Assembly (NCBI GenBank): GCA_959347315.1
Contig: OY365810.1
Span: 5,078,832-5,142,831, forward strand
Length of the DNA stretch: 64,000 nucleotides
Origin: Bimastos eiseni
Taxonomy: Eukaryota > Annelida > Clitellata > Crassiclitellata > Lumbricidae
Direction: 5' to 3'
Of the stretch, positions 14,201 to 23,260 are shown one piece after another. Made by a program: the position numbers and the translations under genes. Every line of letters begins with the position of its first letter. The stretch's first letter is position 1. A model generated the notes under the pieces. The model did no database searches. It was not told where the DNA came from and worked only from the letters and a program-made list of their open reading frames with translations.

Positions 14201-17200
14201 TAATCCTGCTGTTTCCGGATATAAACTTATAAAATTTTTGTGAACAATGAAGAATTTTTTACTTTGACTTGAATATCACAGCGAGTAGATAATCTATACG
14301 GTGGCGCACTGCGTCCGTAAATCAACAATTGAGAGTTCGTTCGTGCAGAGGTTACTCTGTGTAACGACCCTGGACATATGCATAGCCCTACACATCTGCG
14401 TAGTCCACTCGAATGCACGCCGTCCTCGTTTAAATCTTTCGCCTGAGCTTAACGTGTCTTATTACCTGTCTTGGCAAACGTTACTCTACACTAGCATAAT
14501 TATACGCTAGACACTGTTCTTTAGGAATGCAGTTCAATTATTATCAACGCCTTTCCTCTTGACTTATCTTTCATCAAACTTAGGGCCTAATTTTTTTCAT
14601 ATTAGCAATACGTTGCATTAGTTTATTAATATTATTATATTTTTGAAACTTTACTTTAAAAATCAGCGAAATAGCTTAATCTTACGTTACATCATTTGCC
14701 GCAAACCACCACTGCTGCGTCTTGTAATGTCCTTGTTCCTAGGCCCCATCACTGTATCGGCGATTCCGGACATGTTCCGTATCACATCCGTTGGCAAAGA
14801 AATAGACGGTTGTACCGCCAAAATTATTCGTCCAGACAAAAACGGAATTGGGGATGTAAGTAGCCTCAAATTATTAACTCCGTTTGCATAACTGCGCAAT
14901 ACATTATCCCCATAGTATTATCAACATTACAGATCACTATTAGTTCTAGTTATTTTCTGGTTTTGCTGAAACCGTTATTTAGGTTGGTAATTTATTACAG
15001 CGATGTAAAATTGAATTTGACATAGGCCCATTTTTTACATTTAAAAATTGTCTAAGTCCGTCTCACGGATGACACTACGTCGCAAGGCTCCATGTCTACT
15101 CTACCATGGCGAAGCAGGGTTCAAACGTTTGATCTATTCTATAAGTCTGAAAGTTTTTGCTTGCCCTAGTTTTGTCTTTGTTAACAGAGCGATCCATCGC
15201 TTACAGAACACTATTGCGAAATACAATATTTAGAAAAGTTTCTCATGCATAATTCTAGGTCAACGGAACTATTCAAAACTCACAATTTGCTTTAACCTAT
15301 CGATATTATATGCACTAGTTAACTTCGGCTAGTCTTCCGAGAGGTGGTTCCAAATTAAAAGAAATATCAAAAACGTAAATAAAATAATGAGATCTTCTAC
15401 TTTAGCATGATTCTTTTCATCCGTCCGACTTCTGCTTAGGCATGATTCTTTTAATAAATTCCACCACTTCTTAAACATGATTCTTTTCATCAATCCCGCT
15501 TCTACTTCAGCATGACGATTTTTATCAATCTATTTTCTACCCCTTGTCAAAATCTTTTCATCATTCCCCTTTCCATTAAATCTGCAATCCTATCATCAAT
15601 CCAGCTTCTCGTTAAACATAATTCTCTTTACCAATTCAACATCTAATTGAGCAGAAATCTTCGCCACACGCGCAAAATCTGTTCATCACATTATTCCAGC
15701 TTCCATATAAATGACATTCTTTTCAACAATCCAGCTTAAGGTTAAACATAATTCTTTTCATCAATCCAAATCAAAGATTATCTTTTTATTCTAGACAGCC
15801 GCTCGGAGGATTGTAGATCTTCGACATTGTGACATTCCGACCCTTTGATATCTAGGTCATGCCCGATATCTCGCCACTAATTAGACGATTAGTGAATTAT
15901 CAGTGAATTTTTAAATCGTTCGCATGTTGAAGTAGTCACTAAATTGTCTATGTTTCACACTTTTTAATGAGATTTAGATATGGAGCTATGAAGATAGAGT
16001 GACCTAGAATGGTGGACTCATTTAACTAAACTTGCAGATACGAATACGAGGTCGAAACGTCTTCATGGGTTACCTAAATGAACCTGAGATGACCGATGAA
16101 GCGTTTGATAAGGATGGGTGGTTCATAACGGGTGATTTGGCTAGGAGAGACGAAAGCGGTTTCATATACATCAGCGGAAAAATCTCAGGTATGATTATCA
16201 GATTCAAGCAAGACCAGGTTAGCAAATTTCGTTAATTTTAAGCTAACGAATGCAGTTATTAAAGGTCTAATGTCAACTATGGTAAATGATTAACATATTA
16301 GTGGAAAAGATATAGCATTGATGTAAAGTTAATTATTGACTGTTTAAGGGATCAATATAAAGTTGAGTTAGAAATGGCTTAATTACAAATTAACACATGG
16401 CAATTTTTGCAGTTGTAAGAAACAGATATTGATAATGCGTTAGGGTAAAGTACCAAAAAGGTTAGCACTGTCCAAATGTGAGTACCTTTGATTATTTCAC
16501 TTAATGAGCTTATGGGGTGGCGCCTACTCAGTGAATATATTGTAATAGTAACAGCAAGCATGTTAGAGAAAGTAACAAGAGTTTTTAAATTCTTTTTTCA
16601 CAGAATGCTAGTGCTTTAAAACAAAATTCTATAAAAAACTTATTTTTTCCATTTCATAAATGATCGATAACTTGGTCTCATTTTTGGCCATGATACAACT
16701 ACAGTTACTGTTAGAGTGTGTATTATGTCACTTAGTGAGTGAGCGATGATAAGATTTTTATTTTGCTCCTTTTAATTGCACGGATTTTTTTCTTGCGCCG
16801 ATTGCATTTTATGAAATGTGTGCACCATTATCCGCCATATAGGCCTAAGGACCGCATTGTGAGCATGGTACTCACTTTGCGACCGCATTATGAGCATTTT
16901 TCTCAATCAGCTTTTTACATTTTAAGTGACAATTGGTTTATCGGAGATACTGTGGCCTATTATTGGCATTATTATTAGACTAGGCCCTAAACCGTTTGTA
17001 GAACCTGCATGGAACACGCTTGAGCATGTATGCTCACATTACTAACCAAGGTGTGCTCACATTTAATCCGAGTGCCCAAATGTGAGCACCTTTTACAACA
17101 TATATTTATTTATTTTAAAATATCACGTCAATGATTTGCAAATATAATGCATATAAAATTGTATAGATATTCATTTGATTTATCTCTAGCACATAATTAT

Positions 17201-19239
17201 CACAAGCTTTTTGCACTCAATCATTTTTTCATAATTTTAAATTTTCGTGAAAGTTCTCACATTTAGGTATTTTACCCTACACGAGGCCTAAGTAATGATG
17301 AAGATAGTAATATTGACGATATTATATCATAGTATCGTAGCAACATGTATAATAATGTTATACCAGTCCAAAATGAGTGAAAATAACCCATATATATAAT
17401 ATATATATTGCCATTGGACAAAATTGAATTCGGCTTTGTTAATTAGTTATAGAATAGTAAATTATTTATCGGAAGGGAATAACGCACGTAGACCTATTAG
17501 TCTAAGAAAAGTCAATAAGTAAGCAAATGCAACAATATACCTCAAAAGATTCGACTTCATGGTGTATTAGCATGAAGTAGGCTATTGTAAGAATTTGAGG
17601 TGATTAAAATAGGCTTGCTTAAAATTTTGTGTGGGTATTGCGATTTAGTGATTTGTGCATATATATCTTTTTTGTCTTTTGATCGTTAGAATTGGTGACT
17701 TTGGAAACTGGCGAGGCGATATCTCCAGCACCGATTGAGGCTAAAGTTCGAGAGGCACTTCCATTCATTCGAAACTGTTTTTTGGTTGGAAAAGGCAGAC
17801 CCTACTTAGCCGTATTGCTGACGGTTAAGGTAACAATCGCATACACGCTTCAGGATTCGCCTGACAATAGAAGCTAGAATTAATATATTTGGTTGACGCT
17901 CATTCATACACGAAGGCAACAAATCAGTTACTCTCCTTCAGGTGGTACCATGCATATCACGGGCTTGACTGGTGAGTACCATCAGACTTCGCCAGGGCAG
18001 AATAGTGAAGATCTTGCTGGCTGACGTTAAGTGGAAAATACATTTCAATACATTCCTGTTCACCATTAGAAAGCAGATATCTATAGTTTTCCATCTGTGG
18101 CAGTGGCCAGTAAAATTTGTTGAGCTCGCGTGTATTCTCCTATTTATCACTCGCTTCTTTGATAAGAAGTTGATGTACTTTGTTAAAAATAGGCCCAGTT
18201 GTTTTCATTTTACTTGGCTTTCTAGGTTAAAGTTTTTATCAATTAGGACCATCCATCGTATTAGCGAGTATTTTAAACAATTTTTAAAGGTGTACGTGCA
18301 GTTTAGTTGTACTCCCGTGACCAGCTTCTGAACAGCCATGAAGTACCCTCATTAATTTTGTCCTTTCCTCTACTCCCATTTCATCTCCTATTTCATCTGC
18401 TTCGTTTCCAGACGGTGGTGCACTGGGAGACGTTTGAGATCTCGGATTCGTTTGCTCCGGATTCACGACAGTGGTTTCAGAAGATGGGATACACAGACGA
18501 TAACATCGATCGGTTTCTGAAGGAACCGGATAAACGAATTGTCAAAAAGATCCAAGCGAGTATCAATCGAGTGAACGCCAAAGCGTTACCATCTCATAGA
18601 ATCAAGAACTGGACGATTCTACCTCGAGACTTTACCGTTCAAAGCGGAGAATTAAGTACGCATTGTTTTCCATTGTATTGTTCTATTTCATGTTCAGTAT
18701 TTCAAGCATTGTATTACACATTACCACTCTCATTCCTCATTCTAGACAGCTACCGGGTCAAGTAAGCTCATCGCTTACGAATGATTTGCACCCCAGGTTT
18801 AGACTAACTCATCTGATTAATAAATGCAATGACATACCGATAGTAGTAATATTCGTAGCAGTAAAAGCGGTGTTAGTTGCATTAGTATTATGTCCGGTAA
18901 TAGTAGTTAAGTAGATATGATAATGGAGGTAGTTGTCGTAGTAGTTGTAGTAATGATGGTGGGGATAATAGATCTAATGATTATTGCGACGATAAGATCT
19001 CCATGCTGACATGCTCGACAATTATTTTTTGAACAGTGAGTCATCCAATGAAGGTTAGTTCCTGAAAATAATTATAACAATAATGATAATAATAATAATA
19101 TATAATAACAATTATATTAGTTGTTATTATTATTATTATTACTCTTATGAACGGAACTTTTCAGAATTAAACTCCATAATTATATGGAATAGAGTTCAAT
19201 AGACGAAATATCAGGAGAGATGAATTATTTAATCCCAAA

Positions 19240-19270
<31 letters not shown>

Positions 19271-19854
19271 GTAATTATTATTATTATTATTATTATTATT
19301 ACAGCACCATAGCAAAAGAAACAAAAGCAATTATTGCTAAATGGATAAGAGGATTACACATCGACTCTATAATCTATAATCTATAGTCTATAATCTATAA
19401 TCTATAGTCTATAATCTATAATCTATAATCTATAATCTATAATCTATAATCTGCGTGATACTTGAAACGATGGTCATGTTAATGATGACGATGCTATCAA
19501 TGATAAAAGTAACACTACAATCAATAATATTAACCATCGCCATAATAACGAGTATAAGCATAAAGACCAAGATCATTATCTAATTCATTATTCAGTTTTA
19601 AACAGGTTTGGCCGGCGCTGAGTGTGAGACAACCTGAGTAGATTCTGCCTTAATTGTGGTTGGTCATTCTGATTAGGCCAGCACTCAAAATAACAAATGT
19701 AGGCCTATATAGGTCTTACGATGTGGCGTTTTAAATTAAATTAGTGCTACGCTATGGTTTGTTTCTAGATCTTACCACAAGATTTCGGAGGTTTGTCATT
19801 GAGAAGAAGTACGCTGAAACCATAGACTCAATGTACATGTATGTTAAGAAATGA
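2807..19854 (+). CDS. ACSBG: ACSBG-like long-chain acyl-CoA synthetase, copy 1 (15 exons, complete)
   Basis: Family role (known): ATP-dependent activation of long-chain fatty acids to acyl-CoA at cytosolic membrane faces. Exons read from the sequence: 2807-2957, 7048-7206, 7557-7642, 7851-7939, 8391-8592, 9322-9423, 10562-10609, 11776-11934, 12514-12689, 13510-13697, 14743-14855, 16038-16188, 17690-17829, 18412-18655, 19769-19854. All introns are GT-AG, all phases agree, and the sum is 2094 nt, or 697 residues plus TGA. Human ACSBG proteins are about 670-720. The start ATG is the first after an in-frame TGA. Motifs: AAKGFIS (exon 3), [16 protein letters not shown] (exon 7), VMSYCH (exon 8), YGMTECTG (exon 10), GRNVFMGYL and GWFITGD (exon 12), PAPIEA (exon 13), FTVQSGELS (exons 14-15). 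Odd: the family SGTTGxPKG is changed to PGTTGxxKP, and LPLSH to MSYCH, so activity may differ. Exon 1 is the least conserved part. No transcript evidence is available. Confidence 0.9.
3337..3490. repeat. (ATT)n microsatellite at the 3' end of the RLE element
   Basis: Two long (ATT)n runs are interrupted by CATCATTGGCATTGCCAACGG, a palindrome-like insert. The tract directly abuts the 3' end of the minus-strand retroelement, whose stop is at 3508. This is consistent with a (TAA)n target or tail. Confidence 0.9.
3508..4330 (-). mobile_element. RLE-type non-LTR retrotransposon, C-terminal fragment 1
   Basis: The minus-strand frame contains a segment with [33 protein letters not shown], a CCHC-like knuckle (C-x2-C, then H-G-L-I-C), [16 protein letters not shown], then [13 protein letters not shown] and [10 protein letters not shown], ending with [14 protein letters not shown] zinc knuckle followed by R-H, then PD and W-D-V-T-V, is the layout of the restriction-like endonuclease (PD-(D/E)xK) at the C-terminus of R2/R4/Dong-like non-LTR elements. 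Only the 3' part remains. It lies in intron 1 of copy 1, antisense to the gene. It is joined head-to-tail to a second, different fragment. Confidence 0.75.
4326..5195 (-). mobile_element. RLE-type non-LTR retrotransposon, C-terminal fragment 2
   Basis: The frame has the same domain order as the neighbouring fragment but is clearly diverged: [94 protein letters not shown]. Two endonuclease positions differ from fragment 1 (RPDG becomes RSDR, WDVTV becomes WDATV). It is open over 260 codons. Its 5' truncation abuts an (ATT)n tract at about 5202. Confidence 0.72.
5202..5452. repeat. (ATT)n tracts with embedded retroelement end modules
   Basis: Three (ATT)n runs alternate with short modules containing GTGCCCAAGGTATTTTTGAT...CCCTCAGGTGAATTTG and GTGTCCGAGGTATAAATAAT...CCCTCAGGCGAATTTG. 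A related module (CCCCGAGGTACATATGATCC) sits in (ATT)n at 44417-44455. They look like ends of several small insertions targeted into the same microsatellite. Confidence 0.75.
5510..5760 (-). mobile_element. CR1/L2-like LINE fragment, endonuclease-RT linker
   Basis: On the minus strand, with frameshifts, it reads [17 protein letters not shown], then [12 protein letters not shown], then [15 protein letters not shown] and [11 protein letters not shown]. This matches the linker between endonuclease and reverse transcriptase of CR1/L2-like LINEs (WYDxxCRxAKRxxRRLE ... LWRTIDxLLGRG). It is a relic in intron 1 of copy 1 and is more GC-rich than its surroundings. Confidence 0.6.
6055..6300 (+). mobile_element. 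Possible piggyBac-like N-terminal relic
   Basis: The plus strand reads [20 protein letters not shown], then DIKSLDNN, a stop, and [11 protein letters not shown]. This resembles the acidic N-terminus of piggyBac-type transposases (EALxLLDxLPxDxDFDI, then D/S/E-rich). A TTAATTAATTAAT tract follows near 6357. No catalytic part is visible, and similarity is by pattern only. Confidence 0.3.
9495..9820. mobile_element. hAT-like non-autonomous element
   Basis: It begins CAGCGTTTCCCAAACAGTG and ends with the inverse of TAGCGTTTCACAATCAG, so the terminal inverted repeats are imperfect. Just inside the 5' end is a palindrome, CACGGAACCC-AA-GGGTTCCGTG. This style (CAG...TTCTCAAAC, AACCC/GGGTT) is typical of hAT/Charlie elements. 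It lies in copy 1 intron 6, which is 1138 bp against 475 bp in copy 2, consistent with insertion after duplication. No clear 8-bp target duplication was identified. Confidence 0.5.
11225..11475. repeat. (GAY)n-rich microsatellite
   Basis: A long mixed run of GTG, GAC, GAT and ACG triplets in intron 7 of copy 1. Apparent open frames (poly-Thr/Met, poly-Asp) come from low complexity and are not genes. Confidence 0.9.
12000..12260. repeat. Dispersed repeat shared with 56180-56480
   Basis: Blocks in the same order occur here and near copy 4: a TAGCGCC..CATCTACTCAG segment, GATGTTAAATT/G, GCCCACGCACAAGCGTG, CCAACGGATTCCCGTC, GACGGCAT.TATGTTC, GGGGC/TGAG, then GAGCGACAAC. This looks like one short interspersed element present twice. 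Here it lies in intron 8 of copy 1. Confidence 0.6.
12785..12895 (+). repeat. Dispersed TTTCATCAATCCAGCTTC-type repeat (B)
   Basis: Three degenerate units (CTTTTCATCGAATCCGC, CTCATCAGTTCGGCTTG, CTTTTCATCAATCAAGCTTC) in intron 9 of copy 1. Confidence 0.6.
13055..13175. repeat. (CTCT/CTGT)n microsatellite in intron 9, copy 1
   Basis: Runs of TCTC followed by CTGT/CTGTCTGT. The intron after exon 9 of copy 2 has a matching tract at 32690-32860, so it predates the duplication. Confidence 0.9.
15400..15790 (+). repeat. Dispersed TTTCATCAATCCAGCTTC-type repeat array (C)
   Basis: At least nine units of the type GCATGATTCTTTTCATCAATCC-GCTTCTACTT, in intron 11 of copy 1. The matching intron of copy 2 is 631 bp against 1182 bp here and lacks the array, so this one arrived after the duplication or was lost there. 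Confidence 0.8.
16441..17279. mobile_element. Non-autonomous DNA transposon with TAGGGTAAA ends
   Basis: It starts TAGGGTAAAGTACC and ends with GGTATTTTACCCTA, the inverse. Subterminal words CAAATGTGAGTACC, CCAAATGTGAGCACC and TTCTCACATTTAGG repeat around the element. It is about 840 bp with no transposase frame. Copy 1 intron 12 (1501 bp) is about 890 bp longer than copy 2 intron 12 (614 bp), so the insertion accounts for the difference. Confidence 0.7.
19075..19310. repeat. (AAT)n/(ATT)n inverted microsatellites
   Basis: Facing AAT and ATT runs at 19080-19140 and 19240-19302 can pair into long hairpins. They lie in intron 14 of copy 1, and a similar pair lies in intron 14 of copy 2 at 38500-38565. 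Confidence 0.85.
19364..19453. repeat. (CTATAAT)n heptanucleotide repeat
   Basis: About a dozen 7-bp units CTATAAT/CTATAGT in tandem in intron 14 of copy 1. The unit contains TATAAT and TATAG words, but nothing suggests promoter use. Confidence 0.9.
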
Positions 19855-20950
19855 CGAAATAAACACTCATATTGTTTATGGACTGATGTTTGGCGTGAAA
19901 CGTGACTGCAGTGTGCTAAGCTTACGCCATTTAACTCTGCTTACTTACGGCGTATCTGGCAAATATTGACTCAGGTAGTTTGTCCACAGTGAACAAACGT
20001 TAAGCCTTCAATCACTTACTGTGTATTGGGTTGTGATATTCAGTGATCTGCGTTGCGATTTTTTTTATTTAGCTGGCAATTAAATGGTGGATGGCGTTGC
20101 AACTCTGGATAGTTTCTTTTGCTAATCAATTAACCTTGAAGCAATTTCAGTATTTTATTGCTGGACAAGTGTAAATTGCAACTCGACATTATCACGTAAA
20201 TCAGTACCACCCCATACCTATTCTTAGATTATTACTTTGACAGGTCGAATGAATGTTCTTTGTACCCATAGACTGCTTGGTAAAACTTTCACGTGTTGGT
20301 TTCTGGGACTAGTTTGAGCGCTAATGATAAGGGCTGGACTGCGCTATAGAGTTCGTTATTTGTGCAAAATTCGTTTGATCCCATTAGGATCTCAAATGAA
20401 GGTCAACCATTTTAACCTGCAAACCCACCGTAGACTGGCCTTTGTCTTCTCTGGTCAATGTTATTTCCTACCTCCACCTGGATAACGATCTATGATCAGC
20501 ATACATTGTGATTCCTCCCAATCTGTTAGATATTTTATATATGCAATCTGACTTAGTCTTGGACGTGTGCTTTCCAGGCCATACAGTCCTCCAGTTAGGT
20601 CAAGGGCATCAGTAATAAGTGGAAATACCTCAGAACAAGGTTATTTTTCAGGCTAGCTTCAGGAATAAGATTACATTAACATACTAATAGCAACGAAAAT
20701 CCCGTAAGTCGCTGTCCGAAATCTAAGATGTATTCAGAAATGGTCGTCAGCTAAGGGCATCGACTTTATCGAAGCTGAATACTCGGAGAACTTGATGTCC
20801 TGAGGCGTGTGTGGTCCACTAGGGTCCGGGTTTACTAGGTCAGGCCTCTAGTTGGCCTACGCCGGTGTCCGCTCGATCATCTGAAGGTTTGATAGTCCGA
20901 AGGTTCGATAGTCCGAAGATTCTATACTTCCACATTAATTTAACTAGGGG
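19855..20950. other. Intergenic, copy 1 3' flank
   Basis: The region begins with the presumed 3' UTR; AATAAA occurs at about 19858 just after the stop and could serve as a very short polyadenylation signal. Blocks between 19870 and 20330 recur at 41745-42180 after the orphan exon 15. No open frame with protein-like content was seen. Confidence 0.5.
20880..20925. repeat. Short tandem GTTCGATAGTCCGAAG repeat
   Basis: Three units of about 16 bp (AAGGTTTGATAGTCCG, AAGGTTCGATAGTCCG, AAGATTCTATA). It lies in the intergenic region between copies 1 and 2. Confidence 0.7.
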
Positions 20951-20954
20951 CTGG

Positions 20955-21105
20955 ATTAATTGATGAAAATAATGTGTATTACTGGGAGCAGGATTGATAT
21001 GAAAAGAATAACGCTTAATGGAAGCTTGATGAATAAAGAGAATGATGCAATCCAGCTTCTAGCTACACGTAGTTCTTTTCATCAATCCAGCTACCATCGA
21101 CACTG
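20955..21105. repeat. Dispersed TTTCATCAATCCAGCTTC-type repeat (D), both orientations
   Basis: Units in reverse orientation (GGATTGATATGAAAAG) are followed by forward units (TTTTCATCAATCCAGCTACC). The two halves could form a weak foldback. It lies upstream of copy 2. Confidence 0.7.
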
Positions 21106-21832
21106 TAATCTTATCACCTATCGACCGGACACCATGCAATCTTCGGACTATCGAGCAAAAGTGACAATGAGTCCGACACGACCATATTTGCAATGGTATT
21201 TTCATCTTAATTGGTGAAACTGTGAAGAAATATGTACAACAACAGGTTAACGTCACGACAGGCGACGACAATTTTCGGAATAGTTCAAGGTCAAAAACGG
21301 ATTTTCAATTTTAAGGCATGAATGTAGCAAGGATGAACTGTGGAAAACATTGTATAAATTTGAAATAATATTGAAATATTGTAATTTCGGATGGGTCTTC
21401 GTCTCCTCCTGCTCCACCACCTAAATTTAACCACCGGGTGACCCATGCACTTTATACTAAGGAGTTTTGTCAAGGGGTTTAGAATTTCCTGCAATAGCCG
21501 TCAGAAACATAATCTTAACTTCCTGAGGGCATCGTCCTTTTGACCGGAAGAACTACAAGAACTTCACTTCTGAGCTCAGGAGAATAGACTTCGCAAGACG
21601 TGCTTGTGATGAATGAATTGGTTTCAAAATGAAGTTCCACAAGGTATGTAACCGATAAAGATAATTCGTCTAATCGTATTTTACAGCAGTTCCTTCTCAC
21701 TTCCTGTAATGAACGCAGTTGCACGCAAATCCGAAATACAGCGAAGTTACACTTTTACCAAGTACAACGAATAGCGACATCCAACGTTCTATTATTTACA
21801 TAATTTTTTACCTTATTGGTAGCCTAAGAAAT

Positions 21833-22002
21833 GGCGGCGCCACAGCATGGCAGGCCAAAGCAAACGACATACTCAAATGTCTTTGGCCTGGTCATTGCCC
21901 TGTAAAAGAGTCCCAGGGCTTTTGCCAGCCGAGCGTTTCAATCGCTCCATGCACTGGCTAATTGTATGACTGCCCTGGCTTTTATAAAGGTCTGGCGCCG
22001 CC
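21833..22002. mobile_element. Short MITE with GGCGGCGCCA ends
   Basis: It begins GGCGGCGCCACAGCATGG and ends with the inverse of GGCGGCGCCAGACC. Internal pairs GGCCAAAG/CTTTGGCC and CCCTG/CAGGG make it strongly self-complementary. It interrupts the flank that copies 1 and 2 otherwise share, so it inserted after the duplication. A possible imperfect target duplication is CCTAAGAA/CCTAATAA. Confidence 0.6.
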
Positions 22003-22664
22003 TCTACACCTAATAACCATTTCATTATTAATCCGATAGAGAGTTGCTATGGTAATAATTTATGTAAGAAGATGACGTAACGCTTTGTCTTGCAAAAAGA
22101 AGAAAAGTCAATACTTTTCTGGGTAAAGAAAAAAACTACGAGATAATAAGGATATCGTTGTCAATATTTTGGATATATCAAGCCACAGAGGTATTATTAT
22201 AAATATATCTAAATACATTTTATCCTAATTTATGTTAATTAATCAACCTTAAAATTAATAAACCGAGCCCTACACCGATCACGTAATCAATTCTTTATCA
22301 ATATCTTGCGTATGACAGTGATTTGGTTGTCAACATTTGAGGGTGTTATTATTTTAATATAGCCTTGGTATTCAATGTAGCGAATCTTCACAGGTATTGA
22401 GGTAATCGGTAATATGTTTCCACCTTCATTTTGTTACATATGCTTTTCTAATATTTAAAGTTCCGACATTTTACGCATAAGTGTTTCGTATAAGGAGCGA
22501 GATAGTCAAGGAGTCAATCGACAATCGACCTTCAAATACAAAGGTTAGGAGATATGGGTAATCTATCGTTTTAGCGGGTTTACTTAATTTAGAAATTCTC
22601 ATTTCGGAATAGCGGGCCTTATTATGGTGTATACATGCGTGCGTTGTACCGTTTTATACATGGA

Positions 22665-22935
22665 GCCGGGTTTGATGAAAAGAAGACCTTGTAAATAGAA
22701 ATTGGATTTATGAAAGGACTTATGCTTAAATGGAAGCAGGACCGATGAAAATATCACGATTAAGTAGAGGCTGGATTGATGCGAGAATGTCGTTACGATG
22801 GAATAGGAATCGATGTAAAGAAGGCCGTGTACGCAAAGACTCGATTGATGTGAAGAAAATAAACCTAAATGGAAGCTGAATTGGTGAAAATAATATACAA
22901 AACTAGAGGTGGGATCGATGAAAAGCTATACAATT
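22665..22935 (-). repeat. Dispersed TTTCATCAATCCAGCTTC-type repeat array (E)
   Basis: About eight units in reverse orientation (GAAGCAGGACCGATGAAAAT, GAGGCTGGATTGATGCGAG and similar). A longer stretch including GGAATCGATGTAAA.AAGGCC is shared with 48660-48740 and, inverted, with about 1130-1200. It ends about 330 bp upstream of the copy 2 start. Confidence 0.8.
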
Positions 22936-23260
22936 AAAAATAAGCGGTATCCTGTGGTCTACATGACTCTAAACATACGTCTATTGCCTCACATAATTAA
23001 GCCCAGTAAAGCGATGAATTACTAGATATATAACAGCTAGATGTTCGTTGTCTTGGTTGCCTCTTAAACTAGTGTGAAAAACTGCCCTCTCTCATTTTAC
23101 TTTTCTCCTGTTCATCGCATTCTGCTCCTCCTTATATTTTTTTGGGACACTGATCGCTAGGAATAAATATCCCGGCCATTCAGTCGCAGGTTAATTCGAT
23201 ATAAATTGATTTACCTCAACCATTTGATAGGATTTCGCCTGGGTCAGTTTCCATTATTGA

